From positions 1,317,001 through 1,381,000 of the forward strand of contig CAJNDS010002001.1 of assembly GCA_905221605.1 (NCBI GenBank): a stretch of 64,000 bases of DNA, given 5' to 3'. This DNA comes from Symbiodinium natans. Its lineage: Eukaryota > Sar > Dinophyceae > Suessiales > Symbiodiniaceae. Below the pieces are notes generated by a model, which worked only from the letters and a program-made list of their open reading frames with translations, searched no databases and had not been told where the DNA came from. The position numbers and the translations under genes were made by a program. This document shows positions 1-13,200 of this stretch, piece by piece; position 1 is the first letter of the stretch; each line of letters starts with the position of its first letter.

Positions 1-1553
1 TAAGGGCTTTGGCGTCGGAGGGTTTCCCCTGAATCCCTGAAACCCTTCAGGCCCCAAAACCTCAAACCTTAAAACTATGAAACCCCCAAATCCCTAAACC
101 CTGAAACTTGAAACCCTAACCCTAAAGACCCTAAACCCTGAAACCCTCAACCCTAGGAAGCCTCACCCTTGCAAAGCAAGCAGCTGCGGCCGTAACACGA
201 AAATGAAGGGGGGCCAAACACCGCCCAAGGTTGCTTCCCCGACAAAGGGTTCCCCTTGACACCTCATGTGAGGGTTTAGGTGTACGGTTTCGGGGTTAGG
301 GTGCAGGGTTCGGGTTTCGGGCTGGGGTTTAAGGTGTAGGGCAGTGTAGGGTTTAGGCCAAGGGTGCAGGGTTCAGGGTTTAGCACGCTTCAGATTGGAA
401 ACCTTTTGCTTTTGCTCTAGGAAAAAGAATGCCCATTTACTTAGCAAGGAGTAAACGCTTAAGTAAGGGGTAATGTAGTCAGGGGCTCATAACCGATCCC
501 TGTAAACCCTGTTTAGTTCGACGCCCTAAGCCCTAAACACCCCCCCCCCCCCCCCAAACCCCAAACCCTGCACCCCTTGTGAAGAAGCTCTAAAACACTG
601 GGCCGCCGTCCCCCCAAAAAGTTATATATACACATATGTGTATATATATATATATGTATGTAAAGCAAGCCCTACCAACCGCCACAAATCCTGTGAAACA
701 AAGCTGAAAGCCCAAGCCCACGCTGTTCAAACCCTACTTGAACCCTGCACCTGAATCCCCCCAAACCCCAAACTCCTAGCCCGAAGAAGCCGAAAGCCTC
801 AACAGAAAACCCTGCACCCTAAAACCCTGAAACGCTAAAACCTAAAACCTAAAACCCAAAAGCCCTAAGACCCCAAAACCCTAAAACCCTAGAACTCGAA
901 AACCCTAAAGCCCTAAGACCCTACAACCCTAAACCCCTGAACCCCTAGAACCCTAAAACTCCCAAAAACCCTAAACCCTTAAAACCCCAAAACCCCTAAA
1001 ACCCCAAAACCCCAAAACCGCTAAAAGCCCTAAAAGCCCTAAAAGCCCTAAAACCCCACAAAAAAAAAAAAAAACCTAGAATTTGAACACCCCAAAATCC
1101 CAACCCCCCCCCCCCCCCCCCCCCCCCCCCAAAACACCCCCAAAAAAAAACCCAAAAAAACACCCCCCCAAAACCCAACAAAAAAACCACCCTCGGCAGG
1201 GCCCAACCTTTGAGTCGCGAGGCGACGTAAAGGAGCCGGGGCCTCGGCTTTGCTCTGGCGGGGATTTTGTGGGGGCTGAGGGGGTGTAGGGGGTTTAGGA
1301 GGGTTTAGGGGGGTTTAGGGGGGTTTAGGGGGGTTTAGGGGGTTTAGGGGGTTTAGGGGGTTTGGGGGGTGTTGGGGGGTTAAGGGGGTTCAGGGGGTTT
1401 AAGGGTTTAGGGGTTTTGATATAGGGTCTACGTAGGGGTTTGGAATTTAGGGGTTGGGGGGTTTGGGGTTTTGGGGGTGGTTTGAGTAGGGGTTGAGGTG
1501 CTCCCCTCTGCACCACCCAGCTGCAGATACGAACACGTTCCGAAGCACTCGCG

Positions 1554-2262
1554 GCTCAGCTCAAAGTGATGATTTGGTAGATTTCCACACCAGCGGCTGC
1601 TGGGTCAAGCTACAAAGCGGTCATCATCTGCTCGTGCTTCGTGGCAACATGAGGCAACCAGGCTCCCGAAAGAGGATCACGACTTTTTTTTTAATTGGGG
1701 GGAGGGGGGGTTACCTACTTCAAGATCGGCCGCCTGTTTTTCTTGGGCTCAATACCCCAAATGGGCCCAAGCAGCACACCAACACCCGTGAAGCAAAGCG
1801 CGGAAGCAAAGTGGTACGAGCGACACAGGGCAACTCAAGCGGAGCGAGATTTCCAAGCAGGAGCTCAGGTCAAAGTGATGATTGGTAAGCATCCACAGAA
1901 GCAGAAGCTGCCGCATCAAGCTAAAAGGTCGCTCATCACGACTCCCAAAGGCCGCTGCACAACACGCACATGCAAGCAGGTATTTGAAAGATCATGCGTC
2001 CTGGCTTCAAGCTGCTCACCGTACCACCCCCCGCCCCTTCCCCGAATTTCGTAATAGCCTTCGGGGGAAGTCGAGTCGAAGAGTGCGAGCTCAGGTCAAA
2101 GTGATGATTTGGTAAGCATCCACGGCAGCAACAGCTGCCAGATCAAGCTGTGCAAGTGTCATCACTGCCCGCATGCGTGAGATCTTGCAGTGTGGCGCTA
2201 GCTCAGGTCAAAGTGATGAATTGAAGACCTCCATGGAAGCAAGAGCTGCCAAGTCAAGCTCC
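1554..2262. repeat. Four dispersed copies of a 65-113 bp unit
   Basis: GCTCAGGTCAAAGTGATGAT and the following AAGCATCCAC..AGCTGCC..TCAAGCT recur at 1554, 1861, 2087 and 2200. The last two are 113 bp apart and the 1861-2087 gap is twice that. No protein recognised on either strand. Confidence 0.75.
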
Positions 2263-2624
2263 TAACTTTTCATCATAGCTTCGCGCCGGAACGACCGGGT
2301 ACAAGCAGCATCCACACATGCACAATTTCCATGCCGCCGCATGCTGCCAAGGCTTGCAGGGATTCGACCCCACCCCACCAACGCCTGAACCTCCCCCCTT
2401 CCCCTTCACCCTCCCTCCCACTACACCCCGAACTCTCAACGAAACTCCTCAACCACGAAAAACAGGCCCTAAACCCTACGATGCAACACATAGACCCTGA
2501 ACTTTCCCTAAACCCGAACCCGAAACCCGAAACCCGAAACCCGAAACCCGAAACCCGAAACCCGAAACCCTAAACCCTAAACCCTAAACCCTAAACCCTA
2601 AACCCTAAACCCTAAACCCCAACC

Positions 2625-2715
2625 CCCCAGGGCGCGTGGCACGTCCACGCGTGCCTCCATCGGCCGCGCCGCGATGCAAAAGCTGCGCAGGGTGATCCTC
2701 AGGGTGGCGAAGCGC
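2625..2715 (-). CDS. VPS13-like exon
   Basis: Acceptor CCCTAAAAG, frame RFATLRITLRSFCIAARPME and RVDVPRAL. Corresponds to the 'YFxxLxVxLxxMxIxID' strand pair downstream of IQxD. Clean CCCTAAA array left, TTTAGGG right. Confidence 0.5.
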
Positions 2716-5700
2716 CTTTTAGGGTTTAGGGTTTAGGGTTCAGGGTTTGGGGTTTGGGGCTTAGGGTTTATGATCCTCAGGGTGGCGGAGGGTGAGGTCT
2801 AGGCTTTAGAGGCTTTCGGGTTTATAGGGTTTATAGGTTTTTTTTTAGGGTTTTTAGGGTTTTTAGGGTTTATAGGGTTTATAGGGTTTATAGGCTTTGG
2901 GGTTTGGGATTTGGGGTTTGGGGTTTGGGGCTTTTATTACTTGGAGGTTCATGGTACTTATAACCCAATTATAACTGTACTTGTATCCCACGTATAAACC
3001 CTTTAAGTGCCCTAATATGAAGATAAGTGGGTTCATAGTACAGTTACAGTTGGGTTATGAAGTAACCTCCCAGTAGGCTTTTGGCTTTAGGGTCGCGCGT
3101 GCCAAAGATGTGCGCTTTTTGTGGGAGGGGGGGAGGGAGGGACAGGGTTTAGGGTTTGCAGGGCATATTTGTTAGAGGCTGCAGAGTTTCTGGTCTAGGA
3201 GCCAGGGTTTGGGTGTAGGCTTTAAGGTTGAGGGAACGTTGAGGGCTTCATATTTGCTTTGCCGGGTTTAGGGGTTTCTCTCAGAGGGTTTAGGGGGTAG
3301 CGACCGAAACACAAGTATTTGAGCAAACCTCACAGAAAGCTGTAGGGTTTTGGACCCCCAAACCCTAATCCCTGACCCTAAACCCTAAGGGAGAAGGGTC
3401 CGAGGGGGTGGGGAGTACTAGCAAACAAGGTCAAAATCCCTAAATCCCAAACCCAAAATCCCTCAACCCCAACCCCCGAAACCCCGGAAATCCCCTGAGG
3501 CCATCTTTGAGATAGATTGTATTGATATTGGGGAGTATATTAAGGGGAGCCTTTAGGGGCACGACCTTAGGGGTACGAGTCTTGATCCCTTGAATGGAAG
3601 GCCTCCCCCAGCCCAGGTCACTGAGCATTGGGCGCGCGGTGGACTGAGTCGAACATCTTGGTGGCCCTCGGGAGTTTTTGGGCTTATGAGGGTACAGAAG
3701 GGGTCCCCTTTTAAGGGCCCATATTCAGGGATCATGTAACTAATGATTGCTGCAAGGTTTCTGGTCTTAGGTCTCAGGGTTTAGGGTTTAGGGCTTGTTG
3801 GGTTAGGGCTTCAGGGCTTCAGGGCTTAAGGGCTTGAGGGCTTGAGGGCTTTGGGGCTTAAGGCTCAGCGTCCAGGGTGTGGGAAGCTTCGAGCTTCGGC
3901 GCGCCTGTCCGTGGGCCCGTGGAGGGTGATGGCCAACATGGGCCGGGAAGTGACTCCCTGGGCGCAAGGGTGTTCTTCTGAGCCTGAGGCCCTAAGCCCT
4001 AAGCTCTGAACATCAGGTTCTGTGTAATCTCAGAAAAAATTATTACAGGACAGGACTAGCTGGTCCGGTGAGTTCCGATTCCAGTCAGTCAACTTGCAAC
4101 CACAGCCTTGTGACGGCCTAGGGCAACGAACAGGGTTCCCATCCTGTAGCAACCCACGAAGAGTATCATGGTTTTCAACCCCTTGAACCCTGTGGCCTAA
4201 ACCCTACAGGCTTAGTTAGGGTTTAGGGTTAGGTTTCAGGGTTTAGGGTGTAGAAGGTTTAGGCCTGAACCATTGCCAGGTTTGAGGGGTATTGAGGCTT
4301 CCAGGTTTGGGGATGTTTCGGGACGTTAAGGAACGTTAGCTGTGGGTCGCAGCCGTCAGCACCAACAGCTTTTTCTTAGCTGTCGAAGGCAAAACAAAAG
4401 GGAAACTAGTGAAATCAGTCATGCTTAGCATGGCCCACAACCTTGCACGAATCTGGCTTATGCCGTTTTATGGGATGTAAGGAGATGCGGAAGTCCAGCA
4501 TCGGTCCGTGCACACGGCATGACATAGCTACTATTTGCTTAAGAACACCCCCCCCCCCCCCCAAAAAAAAAGGAGATAATATTCTTCCTTATAAGGGCAT
4601 GTTAGGGATTGTTCTCCTCTATTTTTGGGGGGTTCTTAAGCCAAGTAGTAGATATTTGCTTTTCCGACTCCGACGAGGAGTTGGTCCCGGCAGCTTCGCA
4701 ACTTTGGCCCGGCACCCACTTTGGTTGAGCTGTGTTCTCCTCTAGGGCCCGGCAAACAGCACGGGCACCAAACTTCAGGGAGGCCCCAAATTTCAATGGC
4801 TCCAAAACCCCTCAGTTCAGGAATTTACCCTAAATCATACTATAGGGTTCCTATTACAAACTAATGGATATTCCTGAACTATAAGGGGTTTTGGAGTTCA
4901 GGGAGGCTGGGGCTCTATCAGCAGCCGTTCTGGCACTCGCAGAGGAAGAAGCTCCGATTCGCTGTCGGACTCCTCATGTCGCTGTTCGCCTGATGCGTCC
5001 TCACTTTCGAGATTCTGGGCTTTCTCATCCTTCGAGTCCTCCAGCGCGAGGTCGCGCGCTTCGGTCTCAACGTTTACGGGACGTTTAGGGGTTTGGGGCG
5101 GTCCGGGCATTCGCGGTTTTGAGGTTTTCGGGAGATCTTGCAGTACTCGGCCCTCTAAAGACGCTGGTCCTAAACCCTGTAGCATCAAAGGGCCCCGGGC
5201 GATTGAAAGTAGTTGGCAGTCCCAGTCGCCCTAAACCCAAAGCCCTGAACCCTCTAAAAGTCACAATGGTGGCTTTAGATATTAAGCTCGGGTTCCAAGG
5301 CAGAGTCTCAGTCCCTCACCCCGCATGTGGGGCGGGAAGGGGGGGGGGGGGGTGTGTTGGCGGGGGGGAGGGCGGGGGCAGGTTGGGGCTTAGGGCCTTA
5401 CACACCCTTCAACCCTAAACCCTAAAAATCTAAAGCCCTGTAGCCCTAAACCCTAATCCGAGCATCTGTTTAATTAATACCCCCACATTTAAAGAAATTT
5501 TTTTTGGCCGGAAGCCCGCCGGAAGACTACTTTCCATTAGGGTGGATTTCGTATGGGGCAAACCCACCACATTTAAAGAAATTGTTTTCGGGGGGGTCCA
5601 AAAATCTGTCGGCAGGCTTCTTGTTTTGCTTGCGGAGATGCGAAGCTACAGCACCTCACGGATCTGCGGCCTATTGTTTTTAATAGGGAATCAATGCAGG

Positions 5701-7209
5701 GCCATGGTCCAATTATTGCGGAACCCTGCCTTCCTTATTGCGGTGGGGGGGGGGGACCCGCCCCCCAATTAAACAGATGCTCGGATTTAAGCCTCAAAAC
5801 CCCACACCCTCAAACCAGAAGAACCCTAGTTTAGGTTTCAGGGCTTAGGGTTAGGGTTGGTTTGGGGATTAGGGTTTACGGTTTAGGGTTTAAAAAGTTT
5901 AGGCTTCGCCTGCCTTCGCGTCTCGCGCCGCACTGGTTCGGGCGTTCAAGCCGCTGTCCATGGGCCCGAAGAGGAAGGCTTCCTGTAGGGTTTAGGGTTT
6001 GGGGTTTGGGGTTTAGGGTTTAGGGTTTGGGGTTTGGGGTTTAGGGTTTGGGATCTGGCGTTTGGCATTTGGGGTTTGGGTTTGGGGGTTTAGGGTTGAA
6101 GAGCAGGAGAGGGACCCTTGTTATGAACTTGTGCGGCCATTTTGGACTACTTCGGCAGAGGCCCCCGACCCAAAACTTTAGATAAATGCCAAACCCTGCT
6201 TATGAGGGGCACAATCCCCCACCTTTTGAGTAGACCCTGCAAAAAAGTATATACTTTTTAGGTATGAGTAACTATAATAGGAAACCAGAACCATAAAAAG
6301 TATTAAAGTATAGTACTCCAAAACCCAGATCCTCAGCCTACATTGGATTGAAGGGGGCCCCTGTGATGTCAAACACACAGTGACACAAAAAGCCCCCCAG
6401 AAAAACTGGGTCAAGCAACTTGTGCGGGATCCAGCTTTTGAGGGCCAAAAAGACGCCTTTCCGCAGGACGCGAAGAAATAACCCCGAGCAACTTTAGGAC
6501 TCAGGGACTCGGGTTTTGAGACCCTTTTGGGGGGTTGACTTGAGTTCTCAGAATGTTAGGGTCTGTGTCGGTTTAGGGTTGACGGTTTAGGGGTTTGTGG
6601 GGTTCATAAGGTGCTGCTGGGCGCAAGAAGCAAAGGTGACATCCTAGAGCCCTCAGCCCTTAAACCCCAAACCCTAAAAAAATAAACCCTAAACTCCTTC
6701 AAGAGGCTCTGGATCTACTTGCAGGCTCTTGGGTACCACAATACGCTACTTTCACCCCACGTATCCCATAACCAAGTCGAGAGGCACTGCAGTGCCTTGG
6801 TCGTTATGAGGTCATCCCTTGGGCTATAAGTATACTTAGGCCCCCAAAACCCGAGAAACCTGGAGCCCTGAGAGCCCTGAGCCCTAAACACCCCAATAAG
6901 GGCGTTTCAAGGGGCACCTAAACCCTAAACCCTAAACCCGAAACCCGAAACCCGAAACCCTTATCCCCAAACCCTTCCCAAACCCTAAACCCCAAACCCC
7001 ACCCAAACCGCCCCCAACCTCGTCCCCAAAGTCGTCCAGCTGAATGTGATGCACCGTCAGCGTCGCGGTCTTCTCCTTTTGGGGCTTCTCCAGCTGCACG
7101 TAGTCGACCTGGGCTCGCTCTAAGGGTAGGGTTTAGGGCTTAGGGCTTAGGGCTTAGGGCTTAGGGCTTAGGGCTTAGGGCTTAGGGCTTAGGGCTTAGG
7201 GCTTAGGGT

Positions 7210-7283
<74 letters not shown>

Positions 7284-10200
7284 GGTTTAAGGTTTAGGGT
7301 TTAGGGTTTAAGGTTTAGGGGGTTTGGGGTTTAGGGTTTAGGGCTTTGGGTTTAAGGTCTACAGTTTAAGGTACTAGAGTCCCCTTGGCAAGCAGAATTA
7401 GAGATACAGATGGTTTTAGGGTACAGTCCCCTTGGAACCACAAAGACGTATCTTATAGTTTTCCCTTGGGTTCTCTATACGCAAAGGAAAATGAGGGGTA
7501 TGAATGAATAAGCCTCCAGGCTCCAGAGCTGCAGGGGGCTGGGGCAGTCAGGTTGAAGGAATAAATTTCGAAAATATCCCCAAAAGCATGCTGCGCACGG
7601 AAGGGTGAGGCGCTGCCGCGGGCCGCGGCCGCGTGGCCGCGTTTGCTCTTTTTTGGTTTGCTGTTGCTGCGGGCCACAACATCACGAGTGTGCACTCACA
7701 CCATCCAAAAAAAAAAACCAAAACCCCTAAACCCCAAAATCTCTAGAAGACCTCCCTGCGAGCAAAACCCCCAACCAAAATCTCCAAAAACCCTACTATA
7801 ACCCTTTCTCTCAGACAGCACTCCAAAAGCAGCTGGGCTTGATCCTTCCATACTTCGCCCTGGTTCGTGAGCTCTTGCTCCTGCCTGCTGCCACTCTTCT
7901 GCACAGCTTTGAGGGAGCGAACACTGAAGTAGCGAACGCCCAGGGGTGGTGCTTTGCACTTCAAGTATCTCGCCTTTGCGGTATATGGCATCCTGGATCT
8001 TTGCATCGCAACCCTGGGTTAGGGTTTAGGGTTTAGGTTTTAGGGTTTAGGGTCTTGGTAAAGCTCTCGTGGCAGAGCTTCTTGTGACCCTTGAAAAGCC
8101 CTAAGTTGCGAGAGAGTGAGACAGGATGGAGCCCTTGTCTACACACAATCCTAACCCTCTAAACCCTAAACCCTAAACCAAAAACCAACAAATCCCCTAA
8201 ACCCTAAACCCTACATCCTAAACTCTAAACCCTAAGCCCTAAATCCGAAAACGCACAAGTCTAACCTTCAATAACCCTCAGCCCTCAAACACCAGGGTCC
8301 AGGCCGTGAGGCCCAGGAGCTCCTGGGGTGTCCGATGCAGCGTGTCCACTAAGCAGACGTGCAGGCCTCCGAAGGGGGGCGAGAGGGGGGGGGGGGTTAG
8401 GTCTCAGGGTTTAGGGTTCAGGGTTCGGGGGTTAGGGTGTTTTCAGACTGTTTTATGGGTTTAGGGTGTAGGGTTCCGGGCTTTTGGGCTTGGGGGCGCA
8501 GAAGTTGAAGGTTGAGGGGCATCTAGGGCTTTTGGTGTTTGAGGGGGTTAGAAAAAATCAACAGGGGAACGAGGGAAGTTAGGTTTTTCAAATAAGGGGC
8601 TTAAGTGAACTTTGGGGGTTTGCCGGTTTTGAGAGGGCTGAAGGGAAGGGGCGTCGAGACTGTGAGAGGATGCGAGCGAAGCATCAGGGGTGGAAATTTG
8701 CATGTAGTGTTTAGGGAGGGTTTAGGGTTTAGGGTTTCGGGTTCAGGGGTTAGGGTGTAGGGTTTAGGGTTTAGGATTTAGGGGTTCAGGGAGCTAAAGG
8801 CAAGAACTGCATTCTCATTGAGGGTAGGTTTCGAGCGTGCATGCTTGCGTTTGTGGGCCTCCACCCAGCTCCCTAAACCCTAAACTCTAAACCCTAATCC
8901 CTAAACCCTAAACACTAAAACCCTAAAACCCTAAACCCCTAAACCCTAAAGCCTAAACCCTAAACCGCTGCCACTGTAGGTGAGCCTTCGAGTAAAACCT
9001 TGAAGCCGAGGGACCGCTTTCAGAAGCCCATTAACCCTCTAAGCCTGAAACACGTTGAACTCTACGCTTTAAGCCTTCACCCCCTTAAACCCGAAACGCC
9101 CAAAACCCTAAACTCCAAAACCCATAAAACCTAAACTCCAAACCCTTAAACCCTGTAAACCCTTAAAAACCAACTCCCCCCCCCAAAAAAAAAACAAACA
9201 TCCGCCTGAGAGGAAGATGTCGAAGCCGAGTTTGGTCCAAACGTGCTCTTCGTCCTCGCAAAGCTTAGGGTTTAGGGTTTGGGGTCTAGGCTTTGGCGTT
9301 TAAGGTTTAGGGTTTAGGGATTAGGCATTGGCCCGACAGCTCTCCAGAACAAACATGCATTTGGGGTTGCAGGGCTGCAGTCTACTCAGCCTAGGGTTTC
9401 GAACAGGTCCAGCACACAGTAGCTAGATCGAGTTACAATAGCTCCCTAAACCCTGATCCCTAACCCAAAAAACTCGCATAGCGCACCCCCCCCCCCACCC
9501 CCGCCACCAATAGCTCCACATACCCTAACCCACGGCCCCCCCCCCCCCCCCCCCCCCCCCCCGGCACCCTGAAGCCAAAATACCCCCCCTCACTTAAAGA
9601 TGGCTCAGGATTCCTTCAACTCGGTTCCCAAATAACCTAGCGCCACCAAGGCATCCATTTTGGCTGATGGGCTTGTAGGAAAGCCTAAGCCGAAAGTATA
9701 TAACTCGGATCTCCCGAAATTGGTCTGCTTCAGCGGTTTAGGTGAAGGGGGTACAGAAACCTAGACCGAAAGAAGAGATCAACAAAGGAGCCACTGAAGA
9801 GTCTCAGCCAACTTCAGACACCTTAAAACCCCCTGTTTGTAGACGGCCTTAGGACCCCTAAACCCGAAACCCGAAAAAACCAATCTCAGCCCGAACTCCC
9901 GAGCACGAAGCCCTGTTCCGTGCAACTTTCGGCCGCCCAGTAGGGCACAAAGGGCTGAGGCATGAGGATCTTAAGGTCTAGGGCATTTGTCCGTGAAGCC
10001 CAGTCAACTCATCTCTTTTTGTGGGCTCCTTTCGTACATATCGACAGGACGAGGACCCTAAACCACTGAACCCCTAAACCCCTAGAAGCCCTAGACCCTG
10101 GACGCCCTGAACCCAAGAAGCCCTAAACCCTAGAAGCCCTAAACCCTAGAAGCCTTGCACCCCAAACCCCAAACTCTAGAAGCTCTAAACCCTAAACCCC

Positions 10201-13200
10201 TAAGCCCTAGAAGCCTTCAAACCCTAGAAGCCCCAAACCTTAGAAGCTCCAAACCCTAAAGCCCTAAACCCTAGAAGCCTTTAAACCCTAGAAACCCTCA
10301 ACTCTAGAAGCCCCAAACCCTATAGAAGCCCTGAACCCCCAAGAAACCCTAAAGCCTAGAAACCCTAAACCCTGAAGAATAAACCCTCAAAGCCCCAAAC
10401 CCTATACAAGCCCTGAACCCCAAAAAACCCTAAAGCCCCTAAACCCTAAACCCCAAACCCCAAACCCTACACCCAAAACACCAAAAATCCCCTAAAGCCC
10501 TGCGAAGTCCAGCTCGCTCGCCACCAGGTGGTCTTGCTCGGCCTCAGCTGGAGGAAGCTTGCCAGGTTGGCACCGGCGGCCGTTAAAGGGTTCAGGGAGT
10601 TTAGGGTTTAGGGTTTAGGGTTTAGGGTTTAGGGTTCAGAGAGTTTAGGGGTTTAGGGTTCAGGGTTTGGAGTTGGGGATTTAGGGTTTAGGGCTTGGGG
10701 TTTAGGGTCTAAAGGGTTTTGGCTTAAGGGCAATCTTCAATGGGTTCAGGGAGTTTGGGGGTTTAGGGTTTGGAGCTAGGGGCTTGCGGTTTAGCGTTTC
10801 GGATTTGGAGGTGGGGTTTGGGGTCGGGTTTAGGGGTTTCGGGTAGAAGGGGGCCCTAAACGATAGAAGAAAACAAATCATGGGTACTCCAGGGCCTCCT
10901 ACATATGACTTCGGCTTGAGATTCATACTCTAGGGTTGGAAAAAGCTTCGGGGTATTTAGGTTTTCAGGAAGAGTGGGTCGCTGGTAATAAACACCCCAC
11001 GTGCCCTGCGCTGCCAAGACGGATCTACAGGAGCTGTGGGTTGAGGGTTAGTGGTCCTTAGGATCTTAGGGTTTACAGGGTTACACAGGGATCCCTAGGG
11101 CGTATAATTAAGGATAATAGCCACTATGGAGGGATTGTGGGTGTATAGACATTGTATGGCTCAGGGCTCAAGGTCTTGTAGCCTAGGCCTTTCCTTGCAG
11201 CCAGGGTCTTTCCCTGAATCCTAAACCCTACACCCGAAACCCTCACCTCCTGGCCCACGGGGATGCCCTGAACGCCCCTGACCCCCCCAAACCCCCTACA
11301 CTCTAAACCGTAAACCCTGAACTCTAAACCCTAAACCCTGCACAGCGAACGGTGAAAAGGCCGACCTGCTGAGAATCTCACATTATCTCCGTCCTCGTTC
11401 GCCTGGTGAGCAGGGGTGTTCGGAGGCTGTAGGTCCGACTTCGAAAGGCTAGCGGCTCATGGTGGGTTTGGGCTTGGGTGTATTTAGGGCAGAAGGTGCA
11501 AGGTTTTTGGTCTCCAAAATTTCCAGCTCAAGAGGACGGAGCTTCATCCCAAAGGCTTTTCCCCGCCGCCCTCGGTGTGGGGTTGTTTGGTTCTTCAAGT
11601 AAACTCTTCTCCTCGCCAGGTCGACTCCTCGCCCATCACCCGTATCCCACTTCAGAGTATTCTCCAACCCCAGAGTATCCCCACAAAATCCCTGGTGCCC
11701 AGCCCCAGACATCCCCCAAAATCCCCAGAGTGTCCCTGGAGTGCCCAACCCCAGAGTGCACCCGGGTCTTGGTAACAACGCTTTCGCTTTCAGCATGCTG
11801 GCCAGCCTCTAAGCTTTCACCAGCCTCCTCAGCACCACCATCGCTTACTGAGCTTCTGAACCGTCAGCTTTTGCTAACCTCAAGCCACTCATCCCTCAGC
11901 CCCTTAGCCCTGCACCCTACGGAGGGCCTAAATCGCTAAAACTTTAGAGCCCCAAAACCTCAAACCCCCCAAAAGTAGACCCGAAACCCTAAACCCTAAA
12001 CCCTGAACCCTGCACCCTAAACCCTAAACCCGAAACCCTAAACCCTAAACCCTAAACCCGAAACCCCAAACCCAAAACTCTAAACCCTAAACCCCAGCCC
12101 TGCTTCCCTGCACGGCCTCTGGATCGTAGAGCCGCAGACATCGCGAGGCGCCCCGCAGCTTGAGGGTGGCGCGGAGCGACTCGGTCGGTTTAGGGTTTAG
12201 GGTTTAGGGTTTAGGGTTTAGGGTTTAGGGTTTAGGGTTTAGGGTTTAGGGTTTAGGGTTTAGGGTTTAGGGTTTAGGGTTTAGGGTTTAGGGTTTAGGG
12301 TTTAGGGTTTAGGGTTTAGGGGGGTTTAGGGGTTAGGGTTTAGGGGTTAGGGTGTAGGGGTTAGGGTTTAGGGTTTAGGGTTTAGGGTTTAGGGTTTAGG
12401 GTTTAGGGTTTAGGGTTTAGGGTTTAGGGTTTAGGGTTTAGGGTTTAGGGTTTAGGGTTTAGGGTTTAGGGTTTAGGGTTTAGGGTTTAGGGTTTGTTTT
12501 TGCTGGGGGATTGGGGTTTTGGGGCTTAGGCTGGTTTAGGATTTCCGGGGGTGTGTTGGGCATCTCCTTTCTTCGAGTGGGTCCCAGGATCAGGCAGCGG
12601 ACTCTGCTGCTGCCAAAGAGCACTCCTGTGTTTCCTTCGTGCTTTTTGTTGGGAAAAATGCCAAGACACTGGTTTTGTGCGTCTCTTGCAACTGAAAACA
12701 TGTCACATCCACGCGCCCGCCATGTGCCCAAAGCCACCCTGAAACTTCAAAGCCTTTTAAGCCTTAAGGCTTAAGCCAGCCCTTAAACCCTAGACGTAAG
12801 CCGTAGGCTCTGCAACTCTGAACCACCCCTCTAAAAATCCATGCGCCTCAATTTCATACGTACTTCAACCCATAAAATCCGTGTAGGGGTGTTTAGGTTC
12901 TACAAACACAAGGACAGGGTATAGGGTTTTGGGCCTAGGCCCTAAAGCCCTGAAACCCTGCACCCCGCATAGCCCGAGACCCCCCCGCTCCCCCTCATTG
13001 GGCCCTGGGCGGGGCTGGTCGTGCCCGGAAGCCACAAATCCCCTCGCCGCAGTCCAGCGGAGATGTTGTCCAGCTGGTACTGGGCTACCTATTCGGTGGT
13101 GAAGGTTCAGGGTGTAGTTAGGGTTTTCGGGCTTTGGTTTTAGGGCTTTCGGGCTTAGGGCTTAGGGTAGTGGCTTGCAAGGCTATAGAGAGGCACTCAG

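Noticed and set aside
996-1516. Proline- and glycine-rich open frames
   Set aside because: Translations of homopolymer and heptamer tracts.
11478-11939. Plus-strand 153-codon open frame
   Set aside because: Ser/Pro-rich with an overlapping minus frame of similar length; made of imperfect CCCCAGAGTATCC-type repeats.
12184-12498. Possible chromosome end (telomere)
   Set aside because: Both TTTAGGG and CCCTAAA orientations alternate dozens of times across the window and are broken by exon islands, so these are interstitial.
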